Positions 8,256-17,528 of a stretch of 64,000 bases of DNA are shown piece by piece. Source of the DNA: Pseudomonas saudiphocaensis (GTDB taxonomy: Bacteria > Pseudomonadota > Gammaproteobacteria > Pseudomonadales > Pseudomonadaceae). Where the stretch lies: assembly GCF_000756775.1 (NCBI RefSeq), contig NZ_CCSF01000001.1:2542001-2606000 (forward strand). Reading direction: 5' to 3'. Position 1 is the stretch's first letter. The number at the start of each line of letters is the position of its first letter. The notes beneath the pieces are model-generated. The model made no database searches and was not told where the DNA came from. It was given only the letters and a program-made list of their open reading frames with translations. The translations under genes and the position numbers were made by a program.

Positions 8256-9605
8256 ATGGACCCCTCCCCTGCTTTAAACGATCCGTCCTACTTCGCCGAC
8301 ATCGGCCTGATTCTATTTGCCTTCTTCCTGGTCCTGCTCAACGGCTTTTTCGTGGCCGCCGAGTTCGCCATGGTCAAGCTGCGCGCGACCAAGGTCGAGG
8401 CCATTGCCAAGCAGCACGGCTGGCGCGGGCACATCCTGCGCAAGGTGCACGACCAACTGGACGCCTACCTGTCCGCCTGCCAGCTGGGTATCACCCTGGC
8501 GTCGCTGGGGCTGGGCTGGGTCGGTGAACCGGCCTTTGCTCATTTGCTCGAACCGCTGCTGGCGATGCTCGGCATCGACTCGCCGGCTCTGGTCCACGCC
8601 ATCGCCTTCTTCACCGCCTTCTTCATCATTTCCTACCTGCACATCGTGATCGGCGAGCTGGCGCCCAAATCCTGGGCAATCCGCAAACCCGAATTGCTGT
8701 CGCTGTGGACGGCGGTGCCGCTGTATCTGTTCTACTGGCTGATGTACCCGGCGATCTACCTGCTCAACGCCAGCGCCAACGCCATCCTGCGCATCGCCGG
8801 CCAGGGCGAGCCCGGTGGCAATTACGAACACCACTACACACGGGAAGAGCTGAAGCTGATCCTGCACTCCAACCGCTCTCTGGACCCGACCAACGCGCAG
8901 ATCCAGGTGCTCGCCTCGGCAGTGGAGATGAGTGAACTGGAAGTCGCCGACTGGGCCAACTCGCGCGAGGATCTGCTGCAGCTGGACCATGACGCTCCGC
9001 TGGCGCATATCCTCGATGTGATCCGCTTTCACAAGTACAGCCGCTACCCCGTGTATGACCGTGACCGCGGCGAATACACCGGCCTGCTGCATATCAAGGA
9101 TCTGTTGCTGGCCCTGGCCAGCGACGAGAACCTGGCGGAAAACTTCCACCTCAACGAACTGCTGCGCCCGCTTGAGCGCGTTTCCCGGCACCTGCCGCTG
9201 AGCGACCTGCTGGAACAGTTCCGCCAGGGTGGCGCGCACTTCGTGCTGGTGGAGGAAGGCGATCACAAGGTGGTGGGCTTCCTGACCATGGAAGATGTGC
9301 TGGAAGTGCTGGTCGGCGACATCCAGGACGAGCACCGCAAGGCCGAGCGCGGCATCCTCACCTATCAACCAGGCAAACTGCTGGTGCGCGGCGACACCCC
9401 GCTGTTCAAGGTTGAACGTCTGCTCGATGTCGACCTTGACCATATCGAAGCCGACACCCTGGCCGGCCTGATCTACGAAACCCTCAAGCGCGTCCCCGAG
9501 GAAAACGAAGAGCTGCTGGTCGACGGCCTGCAGATCATCATCAAGAAGATGCGCGGCCCGAAAATCGTACTGGCGAAGGTGCTCAAAGTTCAGCCGCAGG
9601 AGTGA
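8256..9605 (+). CDS. Hemolysin/CorC-family membrane protein (CNNM + CBS + CorC_HlyC domains)
   Basis: 449 residues. An N-terminal DUF21/CNNM membrane domain (about 1-200, opening IGLILFAFFLVLLNGFFVAAEFAM) is followed by two CBS domains (about 205-340, including SRYPVYDRDRGEYTGLLHIKDLL) and a C-terminal CorC/HlyC transporter-associated domain (about 350-445). The family is linked to Mg2+/Co2+ homeostasis; proven substrates vary and the hemolysin name is historical. The ATG at MDPSPALNDP was chosen over an upstream in-frame start because the latter overlaps non-family sequence. It follows phoR by 90 bp. Confidence 0.88.
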   Translation: MDPSPALNDPSYFADIGLILFAFFLVLLNGFFVAAEFAMVKLRATKVEAIAKQHGWRGHILRKVHDQLDAYLSACQLGITLASLGLGWVGEPAFAHLLEPLLAMLGIDSPALVHAIAFFTAFFIISYLHIVIGELAPKSWAIRKPELLSLWTAVPLYLFYWLMYPAIYLLNASANAILRIAGQGEPGGNYEHHYTREELKLILHSNRSLDPTNAQIQVLASAVEMSELEVADWANSREDLLQLDHDAPLAHILDVIRFHKYSRYPVYDRDRGEYTGLLHIKDLLLALASDENLAENFHLNELLRPLERVSRHLPLSDLLEQFRQGGAHFVLVEEGDHKVVGFLTMEDVLEVLVGDIQDEHRKAERGILTYQPGKLLVRGDTPLFKVERLLDVDLDHIEADTLAGLIYETLKRVPEENEELLVDGLQIIIKKMRGPKIVLAKVLKVQPQE

Positions 9606-9779
9606 CGAGACAGCGAACCGGTCCTTACATCTTTGTTTACATATCGGCTGCTAGCCGCTGATTTACTTGAAAAATTGACCGCCCATCGCACTGGGCGAAT
9701 TTTCTGAAGGTAGTGCCGGTCCACGGCATAGGCGGCTCTCCGGCCGCCAATCCACGTCTAACAAGATGGAGCTACCTTC

Positions 9780-10538
9780 ATGCGCCTCAATCCCCTGAGC
9801 ACTACTGCAGTTCTGGCCATGTGCCTGGCCGGCCACCAGGCCTTCGCCCAGAGCGCCACCGGCCCAATCTCCAACTTCGGCGTCATCGGCTCGCACAACC
9901 AGTACAAGCTGACCATCGACGGTGAAAGCGACAAGGAACGCCTCAACCAGGGCGGCCTGTATTACAACTTCGGCAACAAGCTGACCGGCCAGGAAGGCTT
10001 CATCTACCAGATCGGCGTGGAAGGCCAGTACCGGGAAAAGGACGACGTGGAGTTCCTCTCCGCGCGCGCTGACCTGGACCTGGGCCTGCGTGCAGCACTG
10101 AGCACCAACAACTATGTGGACCTGATCGTCGGTGGCGGCTATGACTGGGGCCGTATCGAACAGGACGACGTGAGCTTCGGTCTGTTCGAGGAAGATGTCG
10201 AGCTGACCAACCGCTCGCCATTCGCCAAGGCCGCGGTCGGCTACAACTACCTGACGCCGGACTACACCCTGCGCCTGGAAGTCGGCGCCCGCTACTCAAT
10301 CGAAGCCGAAAGCAAATTGAAAGTCGGTGGCGAAAGCGACACCGTGGACCTCAAGGACAAGGCCAACCCTTACGGCGAATTGACCGTGCTCTGGAACAAG
10401 GGCATCAACAACATGCCGATCAGCACCAGCCTGTACTACACCCAGACCCGCTATGAACTCGACAGCGACAGCGTGGTTGCCGACAACACCAAACTCAAGC
10501 AGGAAGAAGTTGGTTTGAAAGTCGGCCTGGCCTTCTAA
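9780..10538 (+). CDS. Putative outer-membrane beta-barrel protein
   Basis: 252 residues. A signal peptide (MRLNPLSTTAVLAMCLAGHQ then AFAQ|S) precedes a body rich in alternating polar/aromatic strands (YYNFGN, FIYQIGVEGQYR, VDLIVGGGYDWG). It ends in GLKVGLAF, the terminal Phe being the BAM recognition signature of outer-membrane barrels. About eight to ten strands are plausible. I cannot assign a family or ligand. It has its own 174-bp upstream region and is convergent with the M23 peptidase gene. Confidence 0.7.
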   Translation: MRLNPLSTTAVLAMCLAGHQAFAQSATGPISNFGVIGSHNQYKLTIDGESDKERLNQGGLYYNFGNKLTGQEGFIYQIGVEGQYREKDDVEFLSARADLDLGLRAALSTNNYVDLIVGGGYDWGRIEQDDVSFGLFEEDVELTNRSPFAKAAVGYNYLTPDYTLRLEVGARYSIEAESKLKVGGESDTVDLKDKANPYGELTVLWNKGINNMPISTSLYYTQTRYELDSDSVVADNTKLKQEEVGLKVGLAF

Positions 10539-10571
10539 GCCCGCCGAAAACCCGGGCCTGCCGAGCGTCCG

Positions 10572-11483
10572 TTATTCACCGCCGACGGCGAAGTTCGGCA
10601 GACTGCCAACCGGCTGGGCGAACTCGAAGGGAATCGATTCGACCGCCAGGCCGACGTTGCGCTGAACCACGAAATGCAGATGCGGCCCGGTGCTGTTGCC
10701 GGTGTTGCCCGATCGGGCGATCGGACTGCCGGCGCTGACCCGCTGGCCTTCGCGCACGGTGACCGAGCCCTTCATCAGGTGCAGGTAGACACCCATGGTG
10801 CCGTCGTCATGCAGGATGCGCACGAAGTTGCCTGCCGGGTTGTTGCCGCGCCCGCTCTGCTGGTTCTCCACCTTGACCACCATGCCGCTACGCGCCGCCA
10901 CGATGGGCGTGCCTTCGGGCATGGCGATATCCACCGCATAGCGGCCCTTGGGCGTGAAGTGGCTGTACTGACCGTTGGCACCCTGGGTCAGACGAAAAGG
11001 TCCGCCGCGCCAGGGCAGCGGGTACTTGTAAGGCTTGGGCAGAAGGCGCGGATCGCCCAATGCGTGGCGCAATTTCGGCGTGTATTTCAGCGGGCGGGAC
11101 GGATCGCGGGGGGCAAGGGTAGCCAGGCGGATCTGGCTGCGCGGCGGCAGTACCCAACGAATCGGCTTGGCCGGCACCCCAACCGCATTCTGCACGCCCT
11201 CGAACTTCAGCTCGAGATCCACCGGTGCGTAAAGGTCGTTGCGTACCAGCAGGGTTTCGCCGGCGGCATGCTTGCGGGTTTCAAGCTTCACCTGGTTATC
11301 GAGCTTTTCCACCATGCGGTCATTGAAGGTGAACACGGCGGCGCCCGGCCTCGCCTGGTCGCTGTAAGTGACCACGCCATTGGCATCGGTGTACTTGTAA
11401 ATGGTCAGCGCCCAAGCCGGACTGGCCAGCGTGAGCAATCCGAGCAGCGCGAGTAAACGTCCCGTCATGGCAACGAACTTCAT
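10572..11483 (-). CDS. Secreted M23-family peptidoglycan metallopeptidase
   Basis: 303 residues. A signal peptide (about 1-25, ...LASPAWA) is followed by a DUF4124-like segment (LTIYKYTDANGVVTYSDQ). The C-terminal M23/LytM domain (about 160-285) has zinc ligands in the HFTPKGRYAVDIA motif (H..D) and the GPHLHFVV motif (HxH). Such enzymes cut peptide crosslinks or regulate other hydrolases in the periplasm. The key residues look intact, so it is probably catalytic. It is probably transcribed from its own promoter, 147 bp downstream of the response regulator gene. Confidence 0.88.
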   Translation of the reverse strand: MKFVAMTGRLLALLGLLTLASPAWALTIYKYTDANGVVTYSDQARPGAAVFTFNDRMVEKLDNQVKLETRKHAAGETLLVRNDLYAPVDLELKFEGVQNAVGVPAKPIRWVLPPRSQIRLATLAPRDPSRPLKYTPKLRHALGDPRLLPKPYKYPLPWRGGPFRLTQGANGQYSHFTPKGRYAVDIAMPEGTPIVAARSGMVVKVENQQSGRGNNPAGNFVRILHDDGTMGVYLHLMKGSVTVREGQRVSAGSPIARSGNTGNSTGPHLHFVVQRNVGLAVESIPFEFAQPVGSLPNFAVGGE

Positions 11484-11630
11484 GGTGTGTGCAGAAGCCG
11501 CAGACTAGCAGCGCAACAGCCTCCGTGCGAGCTACCAACCATCGGGGTGTGAAGCGGATCATCAGCGGGATGCGCGGCAATCGACAGGCGTTGCGAAAAG
11601 CCGGGCCGACCCCGCATCTCAGCGAAGCAC

Positions 11631-12545
11631 TCAGGCGCCCGGCACGAAATGCCGCTGGGCCGTACCCCGGGCGATCAGGCGCGACAGGTAGTCGAGCTTC
11701 TGCGGGTCGCGGTCGACGAAACGGAAGGTCAGCTGCAGCCATTCACTATCGGGCTTCGGCTCGAACGCGGCCACCGCATGCAGATAGCCGTTCAGCCGTG
11801 CCACCTCACCGCCTTCACCCTGCTCCAGATCGAGCACGGCGCCTTCCAGCACCTGGGGCAGCTTTTCTCCGCGACGGATGACCAGCAACGCTTCCTTGAG
11901 GCTCATCGCCTTGATCACGCAGGTCAGCGTGCCGCCCGCCAGACGCAACTGCCCCTGCCCACGCCCGCTGGCGGCAGTGGCTTTTTCCACACGGGGCCGG
12001 ACCAATGGCGCGGCCGCTGCCGGTTGCTCCTGAGGCGCGGCGGGGCTGGTCGCAGCCGGCTTGAGCACTTCCGCCTTGCCGCCGGTCAGTGCAGCCAGCG
12101 AGTCATTGGCCAGGCCGGTGGACAGCGCACGCACCGGCGCACTGGCGGCCAGCGCATCGAGCTTGCCGGCCCGGCCCAGCGCCTTGCGCACCTTGCTGGT
12201 CAGCTGCTCATTGCTGAAGGGCTTGCCGATGAAATCGGAGACCCCGGACTGAATCGCCTGCACCACGTTTTCCTTGTCGCCACGGCTGGTGACCATGATG
12301 AACGGCACGCCTTTCAGACGATCCTGCGCACGGCACCAATCAAGCAGCTCAAGGCCGGACATTTCCGGCATCTCCCAGTCGCAGAGGATCAGGTCGAAGC
12401 GTTCACGATCGAGCATCTGCTGGGCCTTGCGACCGTTCACCGCCTCCTCGATGCGAATGCCGGGGAAATGCCCACGCAGCCCTTTCTTGACCAGATCACG
12501 GATGAAAGGCGCATCATCCACCACCAGCACACTGACCTTGCTCAT
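11631..12545 (-). CDS. Response regulator with C-terminal PilZ-like domain
   Basis: 304 residues. The receiver domain (1-125) is intact: VVDDAP, phospho-acceptor Asp in LILCDWEMPEMSG, and Lys in FIGKPFSNEQL. A Pro/Ala-rich linker (about 150-195) leads to a C-terminal domain (about 200-300) with TCVIKAMSLKEALLVIRRGE and WLQLTFRFVDRDPQK. That domain resembles PilZ-type c-di-GMP modules in layout, but the canonical RxxxR...DxSxxG is not evident. The ATG at 12545 has AGGAG 6 nt upstream; the preceding GTG is less likely. No kinase gene is adjacent. Confidence 0.8.
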   Translation of the reverse strand: MSKVSVLVVDDAPFIRDLVKKGLRGHFPGIRIEEAVNGRKAQQMLDRERFDLILCDWEMPEMSGLELLDWCRAQDRLKGVPFIMVTSRGDKENVVQAIQSGVSDFIGKPFSNEQLTSKVRKALGRAGKLDALAASAPVRALSTGLANDSLAALTGGKAEVLKPAATSPAAPQEQPAAAAPLVRPRVEKATAASGRGQGQLRLAGGTLTCVIKAMSLKEALLVIRRGEKLPQVLEGAVLDLEQGEGGEVARLNGYLHAVAAFEPKPDSEWLQLTFRFVDRDPQKLDYLSRLIARGTAQRHFVPGA

Positions 12546-12719
12546 CACTCGCTCCTGCTTGAATGGCCGCCAGCATAACGGCAGCCGCCGGTGTTAAAAA
12601 GCTCGACGGCCCGGGGTGGTGCTTTTTTGCCATCCCAGCCTCGCTGCGGCACCGGTACGCAGGACAATCACCGGCCTGCGCGGCATACTGCTCATCTCCG
12701 TTCAGCCCGCGAGGTCGCA

Positions 12720-13505
12720 ATGGTTCAGCATATCCTCATCGCTCACGACCTCAGTCCTGAAGCTGACTTGGCGCTGCGTCGGGCCGCTCAGCTGGCACGC
12801 CAGACCGGTGCCCGTCTGAGCCTGCTGCATGTGCTGGACGAGCACGGCGATGAGCTGCAGGCACGCAGTTATCTGCAGACACGGCTGCAGGAAGTGGCCT
12901 GTAGCGAGCTCAAGCCCTGGATACGCCGAGGCCGCGCTGTCGAGGAAATCCTCACCCAGGCGACCGGCCTGGAAGCCGACCTGCTGGTGCTCGGCCAGCA
13001 CCATCGCCAGTCGCCACAGGGTTTCGCCGGCACCACACTGGAGCGCATCCTGCTCGGTTGCCCGATTCCCCTGTTGCTTGCCATCGCACCGGTTCAGCCT
13101 TACTCGCAGGCTCTGGCTGCAGTGGACTACTCGCGCTGCGCCAGTCGCGCCCTGCAAACGACCTGGCAACTATTGCCGCCTGCGGCCAGGCTGACCGCGC
13201 TGAATATTCATGAAGTGGCCGAAATCCACTGCCCGGACGCCGGCGAGCTGGCAATGCAGCAGGAGCTGTTCGGGCAGCTGATCGAGGATCTGGGTGACGA
13301 GCTGGATGACAATGGCGCCGTACTCAGCTCGATCCTGCGCTACGGTGAGCGCAGCAACTGCCTGGACTCAGCCATTGCCGAATTCAAGCCGCAGCTGCTG
13401 GCTCTTGGCAGTCATAGTCGTGGCGAGATGAGCAGCGCCCTGCTCGGCAGCCTGACCCGGCAATACCTCGACCAGCCCCCCTGCGACATCCTGATCGCAC
13501 GCTGA
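12720..13505 (+). CDS. Universal stress protein (tandem UspA)
   Basis: 261 residues, two UspA-like halves. The first (1-130) begins MVQHILIAHDLSPEADLALR and has DLLVLGQHHRQSPQGF. The second (140-260) has ALAAVDYSRCASRAL and the ATP-loop-like ALGSHSRGEMSSALLGSLTR. UspA proteins are cytoplasmic ATP/nucleotide-binding stress proteins. It is divergent from the response regulator gene across about 170 bp. Confidence 0.88.
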   Translation: MVQHILIAHDLSPEADLALRRAAQLARQTGARLSLLHVLDEHGDELQARSYLQTRLQEVACSELKPWIRRGRAVEEILTQATGLEADLLVLGQHHRQSPQGFAGTTLERILLGCPIPLLLAIAPVQPYSQALAAVDYSRCASRALQTTWQLLPPAARLTALNIHEVAEIHCPDAGELAMQQELFGQLIEDLGDELDDNGAVLSSILRYGERSNCLDSAIAEFKPQLLALGSHSRGEMSSALLGSLTRQYLDQPPCDILIAR

Positions 13506-13929
13506 TTCGCGTCGGTTCCCTAACTTGGCGAGCGCCATAAGCGGCATCGCCATGCCTAGCTTCGCAACCCCTGTCTACAAAGCAGCAGCAGCTGCCTTGC
13601 CCCAGTGACATTGCTTACGCTGAATCCCCTGCTACGTTTATTTCCTATGGCCTGTTGTCGTTTCAACACATCGGCGCCGTGAAGTAAGGCACTGATTCGG
13701 GGCCTAGAAAAACAATAAACAAGGTCGAAGCAACCATGGATTCCAACTTGCCCCATCGCCATCCGACCCTCTTCCAGCAGGCCTTTGCGCCGACCGCCCA
13801 TCACATACAAAGCCCCTGTACAGACCGCCAGGCACCAAGTGCCGGATATCGCGTTTCGCCATAAAACCACGTCAGCCGCCAGGCCAACCAGGCGAAGCGG
13901 CCAACGATCAAACGTGCCAGGAGACAAGC
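13506..13929. other. 424-bp gap before the ABC transporter operon; no convincing gene
   Basis: An unusually long leader region upstream of the transporter genes. It contains a 42-codon frame from ATG 13736 to TAA 13864 (MDSNLPHRHPTLFQQAF...) with no good ribosome-binding site, and AGGAG at 13918-13922 that belongs to the next gene. A promoter or regulatory leader must lie here, but I could not pick out a clear -35/-10 pair. Confidence 0.4.
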
Positions 13930-15135
13930 ATGAAGCTTTCAGCAATTGCAGCGGCAACCCTGACAGCGGCGATCGCCGCCCCCGCCTCGGCCGAGATATC
14001 CGACGGCAAGGTGAAGATCGGCATCCTCAACGACCAGTCCGGCGTCTACGCCGATTTCGGCGGTAAATGGTCGTTCGAGGCGGCGAAGATGGCAGCCGAG
14101 GATTTCGGCGGCAAGGTACTGGACGCGCCCATCGAGATCGTCACCGCCGACCACCAGAACAAACCGGACATCGCCTCCAACATCGCCCGCCAATGGTACG
14201 ACCGTGAACAGGTCGACTCGATCATGGAGCTGACCACCTCCTCCGTGGCGCTCGCCGTGCAGGGGCTGTCCAAGAGCAAGAAGAAGATCAACCTGGTGAC
14301 CGGTGCCGCCACCACCGAGCTGACCGGAAAGCAATGCTCGCCCTATGGCTTCCACTGGGCCTACGACACCCATGCCCTGGCAGTCGGCACCGGCGGTGCG
14401 CTGGTGTCCCAGGGTGGCGACAGCTGGTACTTCCTCACCGCCGACTACGCCTTCGGCTATTCGCTGGAGGAGCAGACCGGCCAGTTCGTCAAATCCAAGG
14501 GTGGTGAGGTCAAGGGCGCGGTACGCCATCCACTGGCAACCACCGATTACTCCTCCTTCCTGTTGCAGGCGCAGTCCTCGGGTGCCAAGGTCATCGGCCT
14601 CGCCAATGCCGGGCTGGATACTGCCAACAGCATCAAGCAGGCCGCCGAATTCGGCATCGTCGCGGGTGGCCAGCGCCTGGCCGCCCTGTTGTTCACCCTT
14701 GCCGAGGTGCACGGCCTGGGCCTCGATGCCGCCCAGGGCCTGAGCCTGACCGAGAGCTTCTACTGGGATCGCGACGATCAATCGCGCGAATTTGCCGAAC
14801 GCTTCTTCGAGCGTACCGGGCGCATGCCGAACATGATCCATGCCGGCACCTACTCCGGTGTGCTGCAGTACCTCAAGGCCATCGAGAAGGCGGGCACCGA
14901 CGCCACCGAGCCGGTGGCCAAGGCCATGCATGAAATGCCGGTGGACGATGTCTTCGCGCGCAACGCCAAGGTGGGCGCCAACGGCCGGCTGATCAGCGAC
15001 GTCTACCTGATGGAAGTGAAAAAACCCGAAGAAAGCACCCGCGCCTGGGACTACTACAAGGTGCTGGCCACGGTGCCTGGCGCCGAAGCCTATATCGATC
15101 CGAGCAAAAGCGGCTGCGACCTGGTCGGGCAATGA
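13930..15135 (+). CDS. ABC transporter periplasmic substrate-binding protein (branched-chain amino-acid type)
   Basis: 401 residues. A signal peptide ending ...AAPASA precedes a type-1 periplasmic-binding fold (VKIGILNDQSGVYADFGGKWSFEAAKMAAEDFG). Such proteins (Peripla_BP_6/LivJ-like) deliver amino acids, urea, amides or aromatic acids to the membrane complex. The binding residues do not allow me to name the ligand. AGGAG is 7 nt before the ATG. It is first in a five-gene operon and its stop overlaps the next start (ATGA). Confidence 0.88.
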   Translation: MKLSAIAAATLTAAIAAPASAEISDGKVKIGILNDQSGVYADFGGKWSFEAAKMAAEDFGGKVLDAPIEIVTADHQNKPDIASNIARQWYDREQVDSIMELTTSSVALAVQGLSKSKKKINLVTGAATTELTGKQCSPYGFHWAYDTHALAVGTGGALVSQGGDSWYFLTADYAFGYSLEEQTGQFVKSKGGEVKGAVRHPLATTDYSSFLLQAQSSGAKVIGLANAGLDTANSIKQAAEFGIVAGGQRLAALLFTLAEVHGLGLDAAQGLSLTESFYWDRDDQSREFAERFFERTGRMPNMIHAGTYSGVLQYLKAIEKAGTDATEPVAKAMHEMPVDDVFARNAKVGANGRLISDVYLMEVKKPEESTRAWDYYKVLATVPGAEAYIDPSKSGCDLVGQ

Positions 15136-15938
15136 GCATGACGGCGCCGACCGACAGCGCAGCGGCCGCTCCGCCGGCTGACCAGGACTGGCCCGTGCTG
15201 CTCTCGGCGCGCGGCCTGCGAAGGGAGTTCGGTGGCTTCGTCGCGGTCAACAATGTCGATCTGGACGTGCGCCACGCCCGGGTGCACGCCCTGATCGGCC
15301 CCAACGGCGCCGGTAAGACCACAGTGTTCAACCTGCTGACCAAGTTCCTGCAACCCACCAGCGGCAGCATCCGCCTGCTGGACCAGGACATCACCCGCAC
15401 GGCGCCGGCCAAGGTGGCGCGCATGGGGCTGGTGCGCTCGTTCCAGATCTCCGCGGTGTTCCCCCACCTGAGCGTGCTGGACAACGTGCGCGTCGCGCTG
15501 CAACGCCCCAACGGCCTGGCGACCCAGTGCTGGCTGCCGCTGCGCTCGCTCAACCGCCTCAACGAGCGGGCCATGCAACTGCTGGAATCCGTCGGCCTGG
15601 CGGACAAGCGTCACGAGCTGGCGGCGGATCTGTCCTATGGCCGCAAGCGGGTGCTGGAGCTGGCCACCACCCTGGCGCTGGAGCCCAAGGTGCTGCTGCT
15701 CGACGAGCCCATGGCGGGCATGGGCCACGAGGACGTGGCGGTGGTCGCCGAGCTGATCCGCGGCGTGGCCACCGAGCGCGCGGTGCTGATGGTCGAGCAC
15801 AACCTCAAGGTGGTCGCCGACCTTTGCCACGAAGTGACGGTGTTGCAGCGCGGCGAAATTCTCACCTCCGGCGACTACCGCAGCGTCAGCCAGGACGAGC
15901 GCGTGCGCACGGCCTACATGGGGACCGAAGATGAATGA
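15132..15938 (+). CDS. livG: Branched-chain amino-acid-type ABC transporter ATPase (LivG-like)
   Basis: 268 residues. Walker A is GPNGAGKTT, Walker B is VLLLDEPMAGM, and the helical region carries DLSYGRKRVLELATTLAL in place of a strict LSGGQ, as is common in LivG proteins. It energises import with LivF. The start overlaps the binding-protein gene by ATGA and the end overlaps livF by 8 bp. The symbol denotes family, not substrate. Confidence 0.88.
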   Translation: MSMTAPTDSAAAAPPADQDWPVLLSARGLRREFGGFVAVNNVDLDVRHARVHALIGPNGAGKTTVFNLLTKFLQPTSGSIRLLDQDITRTAPAKVARMGLVRSFQISAVFPHLSVLDNVRVALQRPNGLATQCWLPLRSLNRLNERAMQLLESVGLADKRHELAADLSYGRKRVLELATTLALEPKVLLLDEPMAGMGHEDVAVVAELIRGVATERAVLMVEHNLKVVADLCHEVTVLQRGEILTSGDYRSVSQDERVRTAYMGTEDE

Positions 15939-16641
15939 TAGCCCTGCATTACTGTCGGTACGCGAGCTCAACGCCTGGTATGGCGAGAGCCATGCGCTGC
16001 ACGGCATCGACCTGGACGTGCACGAAGGCGAAACCGTGACCCTGCTGGGCCGCAACGGCGTGGGCAAGACCACCGCGCTGCGTGCCATCGTCGGCATCAT
16101 CCGCAAGCGCAGCGGCAGCATCCGCGTCGATGGCAAGGACATGCTGCGCGTACCGCTGCACCGCACCGCGCGCCATGGCATCGGCTACGTGCCGGAGGAG
16201 CGCGGCATCTTCTCCAGCCTGACGGTGGAGGAAAACCTCACCCTGCCGCCGATCGTCGCCAAGGGCGGCATGAGCTTGAAGGAGATCTACAGGCTGTTCC
16301 CCAACCTTGAGGAACGCCGCAGCAGCCCCGGCACCAAGCTGTCCGGCGGCGAGCAGCAGATGCTGGCGATGGCCCGCATCCTGCGCACCGGCGCGCGCCT
16401 GCTGCTGCTCGACGAGCCTACCGAGGGCCTGGCGCCGGTGATCGTCCAGCGCATCGGCGAGGTACTGGTAACGCTCAAGCAGCGCGGCATGACCATCCTG
16501 CTGGTGGAACAGAACTTCCGCTTTGCCAGCCGGGTAGCCGACCGCTTCTACGTGGTGGACCACGGCAAGATTGCCGACAGCTTCTCCGCTGCGGAACTGC
16601 CCGGCCGCATGAGCCGGCTCAACGAAGCCCTGGGGGTTTGA
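15931..16641 (+). CDS. livF: Branched-chain amino-acid-type ABC transporter ATPase (LivF-like)
   Basis: 236 residues. Walker A is GRNGVGKTT, the signature is LSGGEQQMLAMAR, Walker B is LLLLDEPTEGL, and the switch His may lie in the LLVEQNFRFA region, where VEQN replaces VEHN. It is the second nucleotide-binding subunit. It overlaps livG by 8 bp and livH by ATGA, so the operon is translationally coupled. Confidence 0.88.
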   Translation: MNDSPALLSVRELNAWYGESHALHGIDLDVHEGETVTLLGRNGVGKTTALRAIVGIIRKRSGSIRVDGKDMLRVPLHRTARHGIGYVPEERGIFSSLTVEENLTLPPIVAKGGMSLKEIYRLFPNLEERRSSPGTKLSGGEQQMLAMARILRTGARLLLLDEPTEGLAPVIVQRIGEVLVTLKQRGMTILLVEQNFRFASRVADRFYVVDHGKIADSFSAAELPGRMSRLNEALGV

Positions 16642-17528
16642 TGACGACGATCTTCGACATACCCATCCAGGCCTTCCTCGGTCAGCTGCTGATCGGCCTG
16701 ATCAACGGCTCCTTCTACGCGCTGCTCAGCCTCGGCCTGGCGATCATCTTCGGCATGCTGAAGATCATCAATTTCGCCCATGGCGCGCAGTACATGATCG
16801 GCGCTTTCGCCGGTTACCTGTTGCTGGCCACCTTCGGCATAGGCTATTGGCCGGCACTGATCCTCGCGCCGCTGATCGTCGGCCTGGCCAGCGCCGTGAT
16901 CGAACGTGTGGCACTGTCGCGGCTGTACAACCTGGATCACCTCTACGGGCTGCTCTTCACCTTCGGCCTGGCGCTGGCCCTGGAGGGCACCTTCCGCTAT
17001 TTCTACGGGTCCTCCGGGCAACCCTACGCGGTGCCCAAGGAGCTGGCCGGCGGCTACAACCTGGGCTTCATGTTCCTGCCCAAGTACCGGGCTTGGGTGG
17101 TGCTGGCGTCACTGGTGATCTGCCTGGGCAGCTGGCTGCTGATCGAGAAGACCAAACTCGGCGCCTATCTGCGCGCCGCCACCGAGAACCCGACCCTGGT
17201 GCGCACCTTCGGCATCAACGTGCCGCTGCTGCTGACCTTCACCTATGGCATGGGCGCCGCGCTGGCGGGCCTGGCCGGCATGCTCGCCGCGCCCATCTAC
17301 CAGGTCAGCCCGCTGATGGGGTCGAACCTGATCATCGTGGTCTTCGCTGTGGTGGTGGTCGGCGGCATGGGCTCGATTCTCGGCGCGATCATCACCGGCT
17401 ACATGCTGGGGATTCTCGAAGGGTTGACCAAGGTGTTCTATCCCGAGGCCTCGAACATCGTCATCTTCGTGGTCATGGCGATCGTGCTGCTGGTGCGCCC
17501 GGCCGGCCTGATGGGGAGGGATGCCTGA
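16641..17528 (+). CDS. livH: Branched-chain amino-acid-type ABC transporter permease (LivH-like)
   Basis: 295 residues from the ATG that overlaps the livF stop. Polytopic inner-membrane permease with the LivH/LivM family region GAALAGLAGMLAAPIYQVSP and a C-terminal VLLVRPAGLMG. The opening GLINGSFYALLSLGLAIIFG matches LivH-type permeases. It pairs with the downstream LivM-like permease to form the channel. Confidence 0.88.
   Translation: MTTIFDIPIQAFLGQLLIGLINGSFYALLSLGLAIIFGMLKIINFAHGAQYMIGAFAGYLLLATFGIGYWPALILAPLIVGLASAVIERVALSRLYNLDHLYGLLFTFGLALALEGTFRYFYGSSGQPYAVPKELAGGYNLGFMFLPKYRAWVVLASLVICLGSWLLIEKTKLGAYLRAATENPTLVRTFGINVPLLLTFTYGMGAALAGLAGMLAAPIYQVSPLMGSNLIIVVFAVVVVGGMGSILGAIITGYMLGILEGLTKVFYPEASNIVIFVVMAIVLLVRPAGLMGRDA

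Noticed and set aside
13556-13957. 133-codon minus-strand frame in the gap before the transporter operon
   Set aside because: No domain, no ribosome-binding site, and it overlaps the start of the binding-protein gene.
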